64,000 nucleotides of DNA from Pleurodeles waltl (Eukaryota > Chordata > Amphibia > Caudata > Salamandridae). Made by a program: the position numbers and the translations under genes. Shown here piece by piece: positions 1-11,291 of this stretch. Under the pieces are notes generated by a model, which was not told the DNA's origin, searched no databases, and worked only from the letters and a program-made list of their open reading frames with translations. Position 1 is the stretch's first letter. Every line of letters starts with the position of its first letter. The stretch covers positions 103,001 through 167,000 of the forward strand of contig NW_027149995.1 of the NCBI RefSeq assembly GCF_031143425.1. The letters run 5' to 3'.

Positions 1-184
1 CACACAAGTGAGGTATCATTTTTATCGGGAGACTTGGGGGAACGCTGGGTGGAAGGAAATTTGTGGCTCCTCTCAGATTCCAGAACTTTCTGCCACAGAA
101 ATGTGAGGAACATATGTTTTTTTAGCCACATTTTGAGGTTTGCAAAGGATTCTGGGTAACAGAACCTGGTCCGAGCCCCGCAAG
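1..184. repeat. Partial satellite monomer at left window edge
   Basis: This is the right-hand part of a monomer whose left part lies outside the window. It starts just after the TAGGCCTA core, at the 'cacacaagtgagg' segment, and contains the G-rich stretch, a complete heat-shock-element pattern (78-90) and a T-tract. The cut is simply the window edge, so the array continues to the left. Confidence 0.9.
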
Positions 185-2483
185 TCACCCCATCTTTGAT
201 TCCCCTAGGTCTCTAGTTTTCAGAAATGCACAGGTTTGGTAGGTTTCCCTAGGTGCCGGCTGAGCTAGAGGCCAAAATCTACAGGTAGGCACTTCGCAAA
301 AAACACCTCTGTTTTCTTTAAAAAATGTGGATGTGTCCACGTTGTGCTTTGGGGCATTTCCTGTCGCGGGCGCTAGGCCTACCCACACAAGTCAGGTATA
401 ATTTTTATCGGGAGACTTGGGGGAACGCTGGGTGGAAGGAAATTTGTGGCTCCTCTCAGATTCCAGAACTTTCTGCCACAGAAATGTGAGGAACATGTGT
501 TTTTTTAGCCATATTTTGAGGTTTGCAAAGGATTCTGGGTAACAGAACCTGGTCCGAGCCCCGCAAGTCACCCCTCCTTGGATTCCCCTAGCTCTCTAGT
601 TTTCAGAAATGCACAGGTTTGTTAGGTTTCCCTAGGTGCCGGCTGAACTAGAGGCCATAATCTACAGGTAGGCACTTCACAAAAAAACACCTCTGTTTTC
701 TTTCAAAAATTTGGATGTGTCCACGTTGCGCTTTGGGGCGTTTCCTGTCGCGGGAGCTAGGCCTACCCACACAAGTGAGGTATCATTTTTATCGGGAGAC
801 TTGGGGGAACGCTGGGTGGAAGGAAATTTGTGGCTCCTCTCAGATTCCAGAACTTTCTGCCACAGAAATGTGAGGAACATGTGTTTTTTTAGCCAAATTT
901 TGAGGTTTGCAAAGGATTCTGGGTAACAGAACCTGGTCCGAGACCCGCAAGTCACCCCATCTTGGATTCCCCTAGGTCTCTAGTTTTCAGAAATGCACAG
1001 GTTTGGTAGGTTTCCCTAGGTGCCGGCTGAGCTAGAGGCCAAAATCTACAGGTAGGCACTTCGCAAAAAACACCTCTGTTTTCTTTCAAAAAATTGGATA
1101 TGTCCACGTTGCGCTTTGGGGCGTTTCCTGTCGCGGGCGCTAGGCCTACCCACACAAGTGAGGTATCATTTTTATTGGGAGACTTGGGGGAACGGTGGGT
1201 GGAAGGAAATTTGTGGCTCCTCTCAGATTCCAGAACTTTCTGCCACAGAAATGTGAGGAACATGTGTTTTTTTAGCCATATTTTGAGGTTTGCAAAGGAT
1301 TCTGGGTAACAGAACCTGGTCCGAGCCCCGCAAGTCACCCCTCCTTGGATTCCCCTAGGTCTCTAGTTTTCAGAAATGCACAGGTTTGTTAGGTTTCCCT
1401 AGGTGCCGGCTGAGCTAGAGGCCAAAATCTACAGGTAGGCACTTCACAAAAAACACCTCTGTTTTCTTTCCAAAATTTTGATGTGTCCACGTTGCGCTTT
1501 GGGGGGTTTCCTGTCGCGGGCGCTAGGCCTACCCACACAAGTGAGGTATCATTTTTATCGGGAGACTTGGGGGAACGCTGGGTGGAAGGAAATTTGTGGC
1601 TCCTCTCAGATTCCAGAACTTTCTGCCACAGAAATGTGAGGAACATGTGTCTTTTTTGCCAAATTTTGAGGTTCGCAAAGGATTCTGGGTAACAGAACCT
1701 GGTCCGAGCCCCGCAAGTCAACCCTCCTTGGATTCCCCTAGGTCTCTAGTTTTCAGAAATGCACAGGTTTGGTAGGTTTCCCTGGGTGCCGGCTGAGCTA
1801 GAGGCCAAAATCTACAGGTAGGCACTTCGCAAAAAACACCTCTGTTTTCTTGAAAAAATTTGGATGTGTCCACGTTGCGCTTTGGGGCGTTTCCTGTCGC
1901 GGGCGCTAGGCCTACCCACACAAGTGAGGTATCATTTTTATCGGGAGACTTGGGGGAACGCTGGGTGGAAGGAAATTTGTGGCTCCTCTCAGATTCCAGA
2001 ACTTTCTGCCACAGAAATGTGAGGAACATGTGTTTTTTTTGCCAAATTTTGAGGTTCGCAAAGGATTCTGGGTAACAGAACCTGGTCCGAGCCCCGCAAG
2101 TCACCCCATCTTGGATTCCCCTAGGTTTCTAGTTTTCAGAAATGCACAGGTTTGGTAGGTTTCCCTAGGTGCCGGCTGAGCTAGAGGCCAAAATCTACAG
2201 GTAGGCACTTCGCAAAAAACACCTCGGTTTTCTTTAAAAAAATTGGATGTGTCCACGTTGCGCTTTGGGGCGTTTCCTGTCGCGGGCGCTAGGCCTACCC
2301 ACACAAGTGAGGTATCATTTTTATCGGGAGACTTGGGGGAACGCTCGGTGGAAGGAAATTTGTGGCTCCCCTCAGATTCCAGAACTTTCTGCCACAGAAA
2401 TGTGAGGAACATGTATTTTTTTAGCCAAATTTTGAGGTTTGCAAAGGATTCTGGGTAACAGAACCTGGTCCGAGCCCCGCAAG
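185..2483. repeat. Mixed monomers left of the 4-mer HOR (6 monomers)
   Basis: The six monomers start near 185, 568, 952, 1335, 1718 and 2101. They do not repeat as a unit within this block, but each matches a type found far to the right. The monomer near 568 carries the 'ctgaactagaggccataatc' variant seen again near 22.09, 35.1, 41.2 and 47.4 kb. The monomer at 1335 has 'gttagg', 'ggggggtttcc' and 'gtgtcttttttgcc', as in the 53.8-63 kb types. Those at 1718 and 2101 match the pairs at 23548/23931 and 48820/49203. The monomer near 568 has an A7 instead of A6 tract (about 680-686), making the 185-952 interval one base longer than two units. The block looks like a remnant mosaic of the D- and E-type repeats. 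Confidence 0.75.
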
Positions 2484-4015
2484 TCACCCCATCTTGGATT
2501 CCCCTAGGTCTCTAGTTTTCAGAAATGCACAGGTTTGGTAGGTTTCCATAGGTGCTGGCTGAGCTAGAGGCCAAAATCTACAGGTAGGCACTTTGCAAAA
2601 AACACCTCTGTTTTCTTTAAAAAATTTGGATGTGTCCACGTTGCGCTTTGGGGCGTTTCCTGTCACGGGCGCTAGCCCTACCCACACAAGTGAGGTATCA
2701 TTTTTATCGGAAGACTTGGTGGAACGCTGGGTGGAAGGAAATTTGTGGCTCCTCTCAGATTCCAGAACTTTCTGCCACAGAAATGGGAGGAACATGTGTT
2801 TTTTTAGCCAAATTTTGAGGTTTGCAAAGGATTCTGGGTAACAGAACCTGGTCCGAGCCCCGCAAGTCAACCCTCCTTGGATTCCCCTAGGTCTCTAGTT
2901 TTCAGAAATGCACAGGTTTGGTAGGTTTCCCTAGGTGCCGGCTGAGCTAGAGGCCAAAATCTACAGGTAGGCACTTCGCAAAAAACACCTCTGTTTTCTT
3001 TCAAAAATGTGGATGTGTCCACGTTGCGCTTTGGGGTGTTTCCTGTCGCGGGCGCTAGCCCTACCCACACAAGTGAGGTATAATTTTTATCGGGAGACTT
3101 GGGGGAACGCTGGGTGGAAGGAAATTTGGGGCTTCTCTCAGATTCCAGAACTTTCTGCCACAGAAATGTGAGGAACATGTGTTTTTTTAGCCACATTTTG
3201 AGGTTTGCAAAGGATTCTGGGTAACAGAACCTGGTCCGAGCCCCGCAAGTCAACCCTCCTTGGATTCCCCTAGGTCTCTAGTTTTCAGAAATGCACAGGT
3301 TTGGTAGGTTTCCCTAGGTGCCGGCTGAGCTAGAGGCCAAAATCTACAGGTAGGCACTTCGCAAAAAACACCTCTGTTTTCTTTCAAAAATGTGGATGTG
3401 TCCACGTTGCGCTTTGGGGCGTTTCCTGTCGCGGGCGCTAGGCCTACCCACACAAGTGAGGTATAATTTTTATCGGGAGACTTGGGGGAACGCTGGGTGG
3501 AAGGAAATTTGTGGCTCCTCTCAGATTCCAGAACTTTCTGCCGCAGAAATGTGAGGAACATGTGTTTTTTTAGCCAAATTTTGAGGTTCGCAAAGGATTC
3601 TGGGTAACAGAACCTGGTCCGAGCCCTGCAAGTCAACCCTCCTTGGATTCCCCTAGGTCTCTAGTTTTCAGAAATGCACAAGTTTGGTAGGTTTCCCTAG
3701 GTGCCGGCTGAGCTAGAGGCCAAAATCTACAGGTAGGCACTTCGCAAAAAACACCTCTGTTTTCTTTAAAAAAATTGAATGTGTCCACGTTGCGCTTTGG
3801 GGCGTTTCCTGTCGCAGGCGCTAGCCCTACCCACACAAGTGAGGTATCATTTTTATCGGGAGACTTGGGGGAACGCTGGGTGGAAGGAAATTTGTGGCTC
3901 CTCTCAGATTCCAGAACTTTCTGCCACAGAAATGTGAGGAACATGTGTTTTTTTAGCCAAATTTTGAGGTTTGCAAAGGATTCTGGGTAACAGAACCTGG
4001 TCCGAGCCCCGCAAG
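2484..4015. repeat. 4-monomer HOR unit A1 (1532 bp)
   Basis: The four monomers start at 2484, 2867, 3250 and 3633. They are recognised in order by 'cctgtcacggg' with 'ggaagacttggtgg' (first), 'ggggtgtttcc' with 'ggggcttctc' (second), 'gaggtataatttt' with 'gagccctgcaag' (third) and 'cacaagtttgg' with 'ttgaatgtgtcc' and 'gtcgcaggcgc' (fourth). The same order returns in A2 and A3. The third type reappears as the first monomer of each C unit. Confidence 0.85.
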
Positions 4016-5930
4016 TCACCCCATCTTGGATTCCCCTAGGTCTCTAGTTTTCAGAAATGCACAGGTTTGGTAGGTTTCCCTAGGTGCTGGCTGAGCTAGA
4101 GGCCAAAATCTACAGGTAGGCACTTTGCAAAAAACACCTCTGTTTTCTTTCAAAAATTTGGATGTGTCCACGTTGCGCTTTGGGGCGTTTCCTGTCACGG
4201 GCGCTAGCCCTACCCACACAAGTGAGGTATCATTTTTATCGGAAGACTTGGTGGAACGCTGGGTGGAAGGAAATTTGTGGCTCCTCTCAGATTCCAGAAC
4301 TTTCTGCCACAGAAATGTGAGGAACATGTGTTTTTTTAGCCAAATTTTGAGGTTTGCAAAGGATTCTGGGTAACAGAACCTGGTCCGAGCCCCGCAGGTC
4401 AACCCTCCTTGGATTCCCCTAGGTCTCTAGTTTTCAGAAATGCACAGGTTTGGTAGGTTTCCCTAGGTGCCGGCTGAGCTAGAGGCCAAAATCTACAGGT
4501 AGGCACTTCGCAAAAAACACCTCTGTTTTCTTTCAAAAATGTGGATGTGTCCACGTTGCGCTTTGGGGTGTTTCCTGTCGCGGGCGCTAGCCCTACCCAC
4601 ACAAGTGAGGTATAATTTTTATCGGGAGACTTGGGGGAACGCTGGGTGGAAGGAAATTTGGGGCTTCTCTCAGATTCCAGAACTTTCTGCCACAGAAATG
4701 TGAGGAACATGTATTTTTTTAGCCACATTTTGAGGTTTGCAAAGGATTCTGGGTAACAGAACCTGGTCCGAGCCCCGCAAGTCAACCCTCCTTGGATTCC
4801 CCTAGGTCTCTAGTTTTCAGAAATGCACAGGTTTGGTAGGTTTCCCTAGGTGCCGGCTGAGCTAGAGGCCAAAATCTACAGGTAGGCACTTCGCAAAAAA
4901 CACCTCTGTTTTCTTTCAAAAATGTGGATGTGTCCACGTTGCGCTTTGGGGCGTTTCCTGTCGCGGGCGCTAGGCCTACCCACACAAGTGAGGTATAATT
5001 TTTATCGGGAGACTTGGGGGAACGCTGGGTGGAAGGAAATTTGTGGCTCCTCTCAGATTCCAGAACTTTCTGCCACAGAAATGTGAGGAACATGTGTTTT
5101 TTTAGCCAAATTTTGAGGTTCGCAAAGGATTCTGGGTAACAGAACCTGGTCCGAGCCCTGCAAGTCAACCCTCCTTGGATTCCCCTAGGTCTCTAGTTTT
5201 CAGAAATGCACAAGTTTGGTAGGTTTCCCTAGGTGCCGGCTGAGCTAGAGGCCAAAATCTACAGGTAGGCACTTCGCAAAAAACACCTCTGTTTTCTTTA
5301 AAAAAATTGAATGTGTCCACGTTGCGCTTTGGGGCGTTTCCTGTCGCAGGCGCTAGCCCTACCCACACAAGTGAGGTATCATTTTTATCGGGAGACTTGG
5401 GGGAACGCTGGGTGGAAGGATATTTGTGGCTCCTCTCAGATTCCAGAACTTTCTGCCACAGAAATGTGAGGAACATGTGTTTTTTTAGCCACATTTTGAG
5501 GTTTGCAAAGGATTCTGGGTAACAGAACCTGGTTCGAGCCCCGCAAGTCACCCCATCTTGGATTCCCCTAGGTCTCTAGTTTTCAGAAATGCAGAGGTTT
5601 GGTAGGTTTCCCTGGGTGCCGGCTGAGCTAGAGGCCAAAATCTACAGGTAGGCACTTCGCAAAAAACACCTCTGTTTTCTTTCAAAAAATTGGATGTGTC
5701 CACGTTGCGCTTTGGGGCGTTTCCTGTCGCGGGCGCTAGGCCTACCCACACAAGTGAGGTATCATTTTTATCGGGAGACTTGGGGGAACGCTGGATGGAA
5801 GGAAATTTGTGGCTCCTCTCAGATTCCAGAACTTTCTGCCACAGAAATGTGAGGAACATGTGTTTTTTTAGCCAAATGTTGAGGTTTGCAAAGGATTCTG
5901 GGTAACAGAACCTGGTCCGAGCCCCGCAAG
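4016..5930. repeat. HOR unit A2, 5-monomer version (1915 bp)
   Basis: The monomers start at 4016, 4399, 4782, 5165 and 5548. The first four match A1 in order and nearly base for base. The fifth (5548) is extra and is marked by 'cctgggtgcc', 'gctggatggaagg' and 'ccaaatgttgagg'. Its right-hand part survives in the hybrid fourth monomer of A3, so this 5-monomer form is probably the direct source of the shorter A3 unit. Confidence 0.85.
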
Positions 5931-7462
5931 TCACCCCATCTTGGATTCCCCTAGGTCTCTAGTTTTCAGAAATGCACAGGTTTGGTAGGTTTCCCTAGGT
6001 GCCGCCTGAGCTAGAGGCCAAAATCTACAGGTAGGCACTTGGCAAAAAACACCTCTGTTTTCTTTCAAAAATTTGGATGTGTCCACGTTGCGCTTTGGGG
6101 CGTTTCCTGTCACGGGCGCTAGCCCTACCCACACAAGTGAGGTATCATTTTTATCGGAAGACTTGGTGGAACGCTGGGTGGAAGGAAATTTGTGGCTCCT
6201 CTCAGATTCCAGAACTTTCTGCCACAGAAATGTGAGGAACATGTGTTTTTTTAGCCAAATTTTGAGGTTTGCAAAGGATTCTGGGTAACAGAACCTGGTC
6301 CGAGCCCCGCAGGTCAACCCTCCTTGGATTCCCCTAGGTCTCTAGTTTTCAGAAATGCACAGGTTTGGTAGGTTTCCCTAGGTGCCGGCTGAGCTAGAGG
6401 CCAAAATCTACAGGTAGGCACTTCGCAAAAAACACCTCTGTTTTCTTTCAAAAATGTGGATGTGTCCACGTTGCGCTTTGGGGTGTTTCCTGTCGCGGGC
6501 GCTAGCCCTACCCACACAAGTGAGGTATAATTTTTATCGGGAGACTTGGGGGAACGCTGGGTGGAAGGAAATTTGGGGCTTCTCTCAGATTCCAGAACTT
6601 TCTGCCACAGAAATGTGAGGAACATGTATTTTTTTAGCCACATTTTGAGGTTTGCAAAGGATTCTGGGTAACAGAACCTGGTCCGAGCCCCGCAAGTCAA
6701 CCCTCCTTGGATTCCCCTAGGTCTCTAGTTTTCAGAAATGCACAGGTTTGGTAGGTTTCCCTAGGTGCCGGCTGAGCTAGAGGCCAAAATCTACAGGTAG
6801 GCACTTCGCAAAAAACACCTCTGTTTTCTTTCAAAAATGTGGATGTGTCCACGTTGCGCTTTGGGGCGTTTCCTGTCGCGGGCGCTAGGCCTACCCACAC
6901 AAGTGAGGTATAATTTTTATCGGGAGACTTGGGGGAACGCTGGGTGGAAGGAAATTTGTGGCTCCTCTCAGATTCCAGAACTTTCTGCCACAGAAATGTG
7001 AGGAACATGTGTTTTTTTAGCCAAATTTTGAGGTTCGCAAAGGATTCTGGGTAACAGAACCTGGTCCGAGCCCTGCAAGTCAACCCTCCTTGGATTCCCC
7101 TAGGTCTCTAGTTTTCAGAAATGCACAAGTTTGGTAGGTTTCCCTAGGTGCCGGCTGAGCTAGAGGCCAAAATCTACAGGTAGGCACTTCGCAAAAAACA
7201 CCTCTGTTTTCTTTAAAAAAATTGAATGTGTCCACGTTGCGCTTTGGGGCGTTTCCTGTCGCAGGCGCTAGCCCTACCCACACAAGTGAGGTATCATTTT
7301 TATCGGGAGACTTGGGGGAACGCTGGATGGAAGGAAATTTGTGGCTCCTCTCAGATTCCAGAACTTTCTGCCACAGAAATGTGAGGAACATGTGTTTTTT
7401 TAGCCAAATGTTGAGGTTTGCAAAGGATTCTGGGTAACAGAACCTGGTCCGAGCCCCGCAAG
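5931..7462. repeat. 4-monomer HOR unit A3 (1532 bp), ending in a hybrid monomer
   Basis: The monomers start at 5931, 6314, 6697 and 7080. The first carries 'gccgcctgag', the second and third match 4399 and 4782, and the fourth is a left/right hybrid described separately. The last two monomers also open the first C unit, so A3 and C1 overlap in this description. This shows that the C repeat grew out of A-type sequence. Confidence 0.8.
7080..7462. repeat. Hybrid monomer (left of 5165 type, right of 5548 type)
   Basis: The left part carries the markers of the 5165 monomer: 'cacaagtttgg' near 7127, 'ttgaatgtg' near 7223, 'gcaggcgc' at 7261 and 'gctagccc' near 7267. The right part carries those of the 5548 monomer: 'ctggatggaagg' near 7323 and 'aaatgttgagg' near 7405. 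The switch lies between about 7275 and 7325. An in-register exchange between two neighbouring monomers would create exactly this hybrid while removing one monomer, as seen between A2 (5 monomers) and A3 (4). Identical hybrids at 11675 and 16654 show it was later amplified as part of the C unit. Confidence 0.8.
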
Positions 7463-8919
7463 TCACCCCATCTTGGATTCCCCTAGGTCTCTAGTTTTCA
7501 GAAATGCACAGGTTTGGTAGGTTTCCCTAGGTGCCGCCTGAGCTAGAGGCCAAAATCTACAGGTAGGCACTTCGCAAAAAACACCTCTGTTTTCTTTCAA
7601 AAATTTTGATGTGTCCACATTGCGCTTTGGGGCGTTTCCTGTCGCGGGCGCTAGCCCTACCCACACAAGTGAGGTATCATTTTTATCGGAAGACTTGGGG
7701 GAACGGTGGGTGGAAGGAAATTTTTGGCTCCTCTCAGATTCCAGAACTTTCTGCCACAGAATTGTGAGGAACATGTGTTTTTTTAGCCAAATGTTGAGGT
7801 TTGCAAAGGATTCTGGGTAACAGAACCTGGTCCGAGCCCCGCAAGTCACCCCATCTTGGATTCCCCTAGGTCTCTAGTTTTCAGAAATGCACAGGTTTGG
7901 TAGGTTTCCCTAGGTGCCGGCTGAGCTAGAGGCCAAAAATCTACAGGTAGGCACTTCGCAAAAAACACCTCTGTTTTCTTTCCAAAATTTTGATGTGTCC
8001 ACGTTGCGCTTTGGGGCGTTTCCTGTCGCGGGCGCTAGGCCTACCCACACAAGTGAGGTATCATTTTTATCGGGAGACTTGGGGGAACACTGGGTGGAAG
8101 GAAATTTGTGGCTCCTCTCAGACTCCAGAACTTTCTGCCACAGAAATGTGAGGAACATGTGTTTTTTTAGCCACATTTTGAGGTTTGCAAAGGATTCTGG
8201 GTAACAGAACCTGGTCCGAGCCCCGCAAGTCACCCCATCTTGGATTCCCCGAGGTCTCTAGTTTTCCGAGATGCACAGGTTTGGTAGGTTTCCCTAGGTG
8301 CCGGCTGAGCTAGAGGCCAAAATCTATAGGTAGGCACTTCGCAAAAAACACCTCTGTTTTCTTTCAAAAATGTGGATGTGTCCACGTTGTGCTTTGGGGC
8401 GTTTCCTGTCGCGGGCGCTAGGCCTACCCACACAAGTGAGGTATCATTTTTATCGGGAGACTTGGGGGAACGCTCGGTGGAAGGAAATTTGTGGCTCCCC
8501 TCAGATTCCAGAACTTTCTGCCACAGAAATGTGAGGAACATGTATTTTTTTAGCCAAATTTTGAGGTTCGCAAAGGATTCTGGGTAACAGAACCTGGTCC
8601 GAGCCCCGCAAGTCAACCCTCGTTGGATTCCCCTAGGTCTCTAGTTTTCAGAAATGCACAGGTTTGGTAGGTTTCCCTAGGTGCCGGCTGAGCTAGAGGC
8701 CAAAATCTACAGGTAGGCACTTCGCAAAAAACACCTCTGTTTTCTTTCAAAAATTTGGATTTGTCCACGTTGCGCTTTGGGGCGTTTCCTGTCGCGGGCG
8801 CTAGCCCTACCCACAAAAGTGAGGTATCATTTTTATCGGAAGACTTGGTGGAACGCTCGGTGGAAGGAAATTTGTGGCTCCTCTCAGATTCCAGAACTTT
8901 CTGCCACAGAAATGTGAGG

Positions 8920-8929
8920 AACACGTGTT
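8920..8929. promoter_or_regulatory. 10-bp palindrome with CACGTG E-box in a C-type monomer
   Basis: AACACGTGTT replaces the usual AACATGTGTT just before the T-tract and makes a perfect 10-bp dyad with a class B E-box. It recurs at 13515-13524, 18494-18503 and 37640-37649, always in the same monomer type. The C4 copy (monomer 31206) keeps the ordinary ATG form. A regulatory role is only possible, not shown. Confidence 0.3.
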
Positions 8930-11291
8930 TTTTAGCCAAATTTTGAGGTTTGCAAAGGATTCTGGGTAACAGAACCTGGTCCGAGCCCCGCAAGTCAACC
9001 CTCCTTGGATTCCCCTAGGTCTCTAGTTTTCAGAAATGCACAGGTTTGGTAGGTTTCCCTAGGTGCCGGCTGAGCTAGAGGCCAAAATCTACAGGTAGGC
9101 ACTTCGCAAAAAACACCTCTGTTTTCTTTCACAAATTTGGATGTGTCCACGTTGCGCTTTGGGGCGTTTCCTGTCGCGGGCGCTAGCCCTACCCACACAA
9201 GTGAGGTATCATTTTTATCGGGAGACTTGGGGGAACGCTGGGTGGAAGGAAATTTGTGGCTTCTCTCAGATTCCAGAACTTTCTGCCACAGAAATGTGAG
9301 GAACATGTGTTTTTTTAGCCACATTTTGAGGTTTGCAAAGGATTCTGGGTAACAGAACCTGGTCCGAGCCCCGCAAGTCACCCCATCTTGTATTCCCCTA
9401 GGTCTCTAGTTTTCAGAAATGCACAGGTTTGGTAGGTTTCCCTGAGTGCCGGCTGAGCTAGAGGCCAAAATCTACAGGTAGGCACTTCGCAAAAAACACC
9501 TCGGTTTTCTTTCAAAAAATTGGATGTGTCCACGTTGCGCTTTGGGGCGTTTCCTGTCGCGGGCGCTAGGCCTACCCACACAAGTGAGGTATCATTTTTA
9601 TCGGGAGACTTGGGGGAACGCTGGGTGGAAGGAAATTTGTGGCTCCTCTCAGATTCCAGAACTTTCTGCCACAGAAATGTGAGGAACATGTGTTTTTTTA
9701 GCCAAATGTTGAGGTTTGCAAAGGATTCTGGGTAACAGAACCTGGTCCGAGCCCCGCAAGTCACCCCATCTTGGATTCCCCTAGGTCTCTAGTTTTCAGA
9801 AATGCACAGGTTTGGTAGGTTTCCCTAGGTGCCGGCTGAGCTAGAGGCCAAAATCTACAGGTAGGCACTTCGCAAAAAACACCTCTGTTTTCTTTCAAAA
9901 ATTTGGATGTGTCCACGTTGCGCTTTGGGGCGTTTCCTGTCGCGGGCGCTAGCCCTACCCACACAAGTGAGGTATCATTTTTATCGGAAGACTTGGGGGA
10001 ACGGTGGGTGGAAGGAAATTTGTGGCTCCTCTCAGATTCCAGAACTTTCTGCCACAGAATTGTGAGGAACATGTGTTTTTTTAGCCAAATTTTGAAGTTT
10101 GCAAAGGATTCTGGGTAACAGAACCTGGTCCGAGCCCCGCAAGTCAACCCTCCTTGGATTCCCCTAGGTCTCTAGTTTTCAGAAATGCACAGGTTTGTTA
10201 GGTTTCCCTAGGTGCCGGCTGAGCTAGAGGCCAAAATCTACAGGTAGGCACTTCGCAAAAAACACCTCTGTTTTCTTTCCAAAATTTTGATGTGTCCACG
10301 TTGCGCTTTGGGGCGTTTCCTGTCGCGGGCGCTAGGCCTACCCACACAAGTGAGGTATCATTTTTATCGGGAGACTTGGGGGAACGCTGGGTGGAAGGAA
10401 ATTTGTGGCTCCTCTCAGATTCCAGAACTTTCTGCCACAGAAATGTGAGGAACATGTGTTTTTTTAGCCACATTTTGAGGTTTGCAAAGGATTCTGGGTA
10501 ACAGAACCTGGTCCGAGCCCCGCAAGTCACCCCATCTTGGATTCCCCGAGGTCTCTAGTTTTCAGAGATGCACAGGTTTGGTAGGTTTCCCTAGGTGCCG
10601 GCTGAGCTAGAGGCCAAAATCTATAGGTAGGCACTTCGCAAAAAACACCTCTGTTTTCTTTCAAAAATTTGGATGTGTCCACGTTGTGCTTTGGGGCGTT
10701 TCCTGTCGCGGGCGATAGGCCTACCCACACAAGTGAGGTATCATTTTTATCGGGAGACTTGGGGGAACGCTCGGTGGAAGGAAATTTGTGGCTCCCCTCA
10801 GATTCCAGAACTTTCTGCCACAGAAATGTGAGGAACATGTATTTTTGTAGCCAAATTTTGAGGTTTGCAAAGGATTCTGGGTAACAGAACCTGGTCCGAG
10901 CCCCGCAAGTCACCCCATCTTGGATTCCCCGAGGTCTCTAGTTTTCAGAAATGCACAGGTTTGGTAGGTTTCCCTAGGTGCCGGCTGAGCTAGAGGCCAA
11001 AATCTACAGGTAGGCACTTCGCAAAAAACACCTCGGTTTTCTTTCAAAAATTTGGATGTGTCCACGTTGCGCTTTGGGGCGTTTCCTGTCGCGGGCGCTA
11101 GCCCTACCCACACAAGTGAGGTATCATTTTTATCGGGAGACTTGGGGGAACGCTCGGTGGAAGGAAATTTGTGGCTCCTCTCAGATTCCAGAACTTTCTG
11201 CCACAGAAATGTGAGGAACATGTGTTTTTTAGCCAAATTTTGAGGTTTGCAAAGGATTCTGGGTAACAGAACCTGGTCCGAGCCCCGCAAG

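Larger units (their letters stand above)
6697..11291. repeat. 12-monomer HOR unit C1 (4595 bp)
   Basis: The monomers start at 6697, 7080, 7463, 7846, 8230, 8613, 8995, 9378, 9761, 10144, 10527 and 10910. Diagnostic private variants are an extra A in 'ccaaaaatct' near 7935, 'cagactccag' near 8120, 'ttccgagatgc' near 8265, 'ccacaaaagtg' near 8811, the palindrome AACACGTGTT at 8920-8929, 'cttgtattcc' near 9387 and 'gggcgatagg' near 10709. The first eleven monomers match C2 with deduced translations identical on both strands. The last (10910) is private to C1 and leads straight into C2. Confidence 0.92.

Noticed and set aside
3070..3082. Bacterial -10-like TATAAT in 'gaggtataatttttatc' of some monomers
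   Set aside because: It is a single C-to-A variant of 'tatcat' in certain monomer types, with no -35 partner or downstream gene, and the sequence is not bacterial in character.
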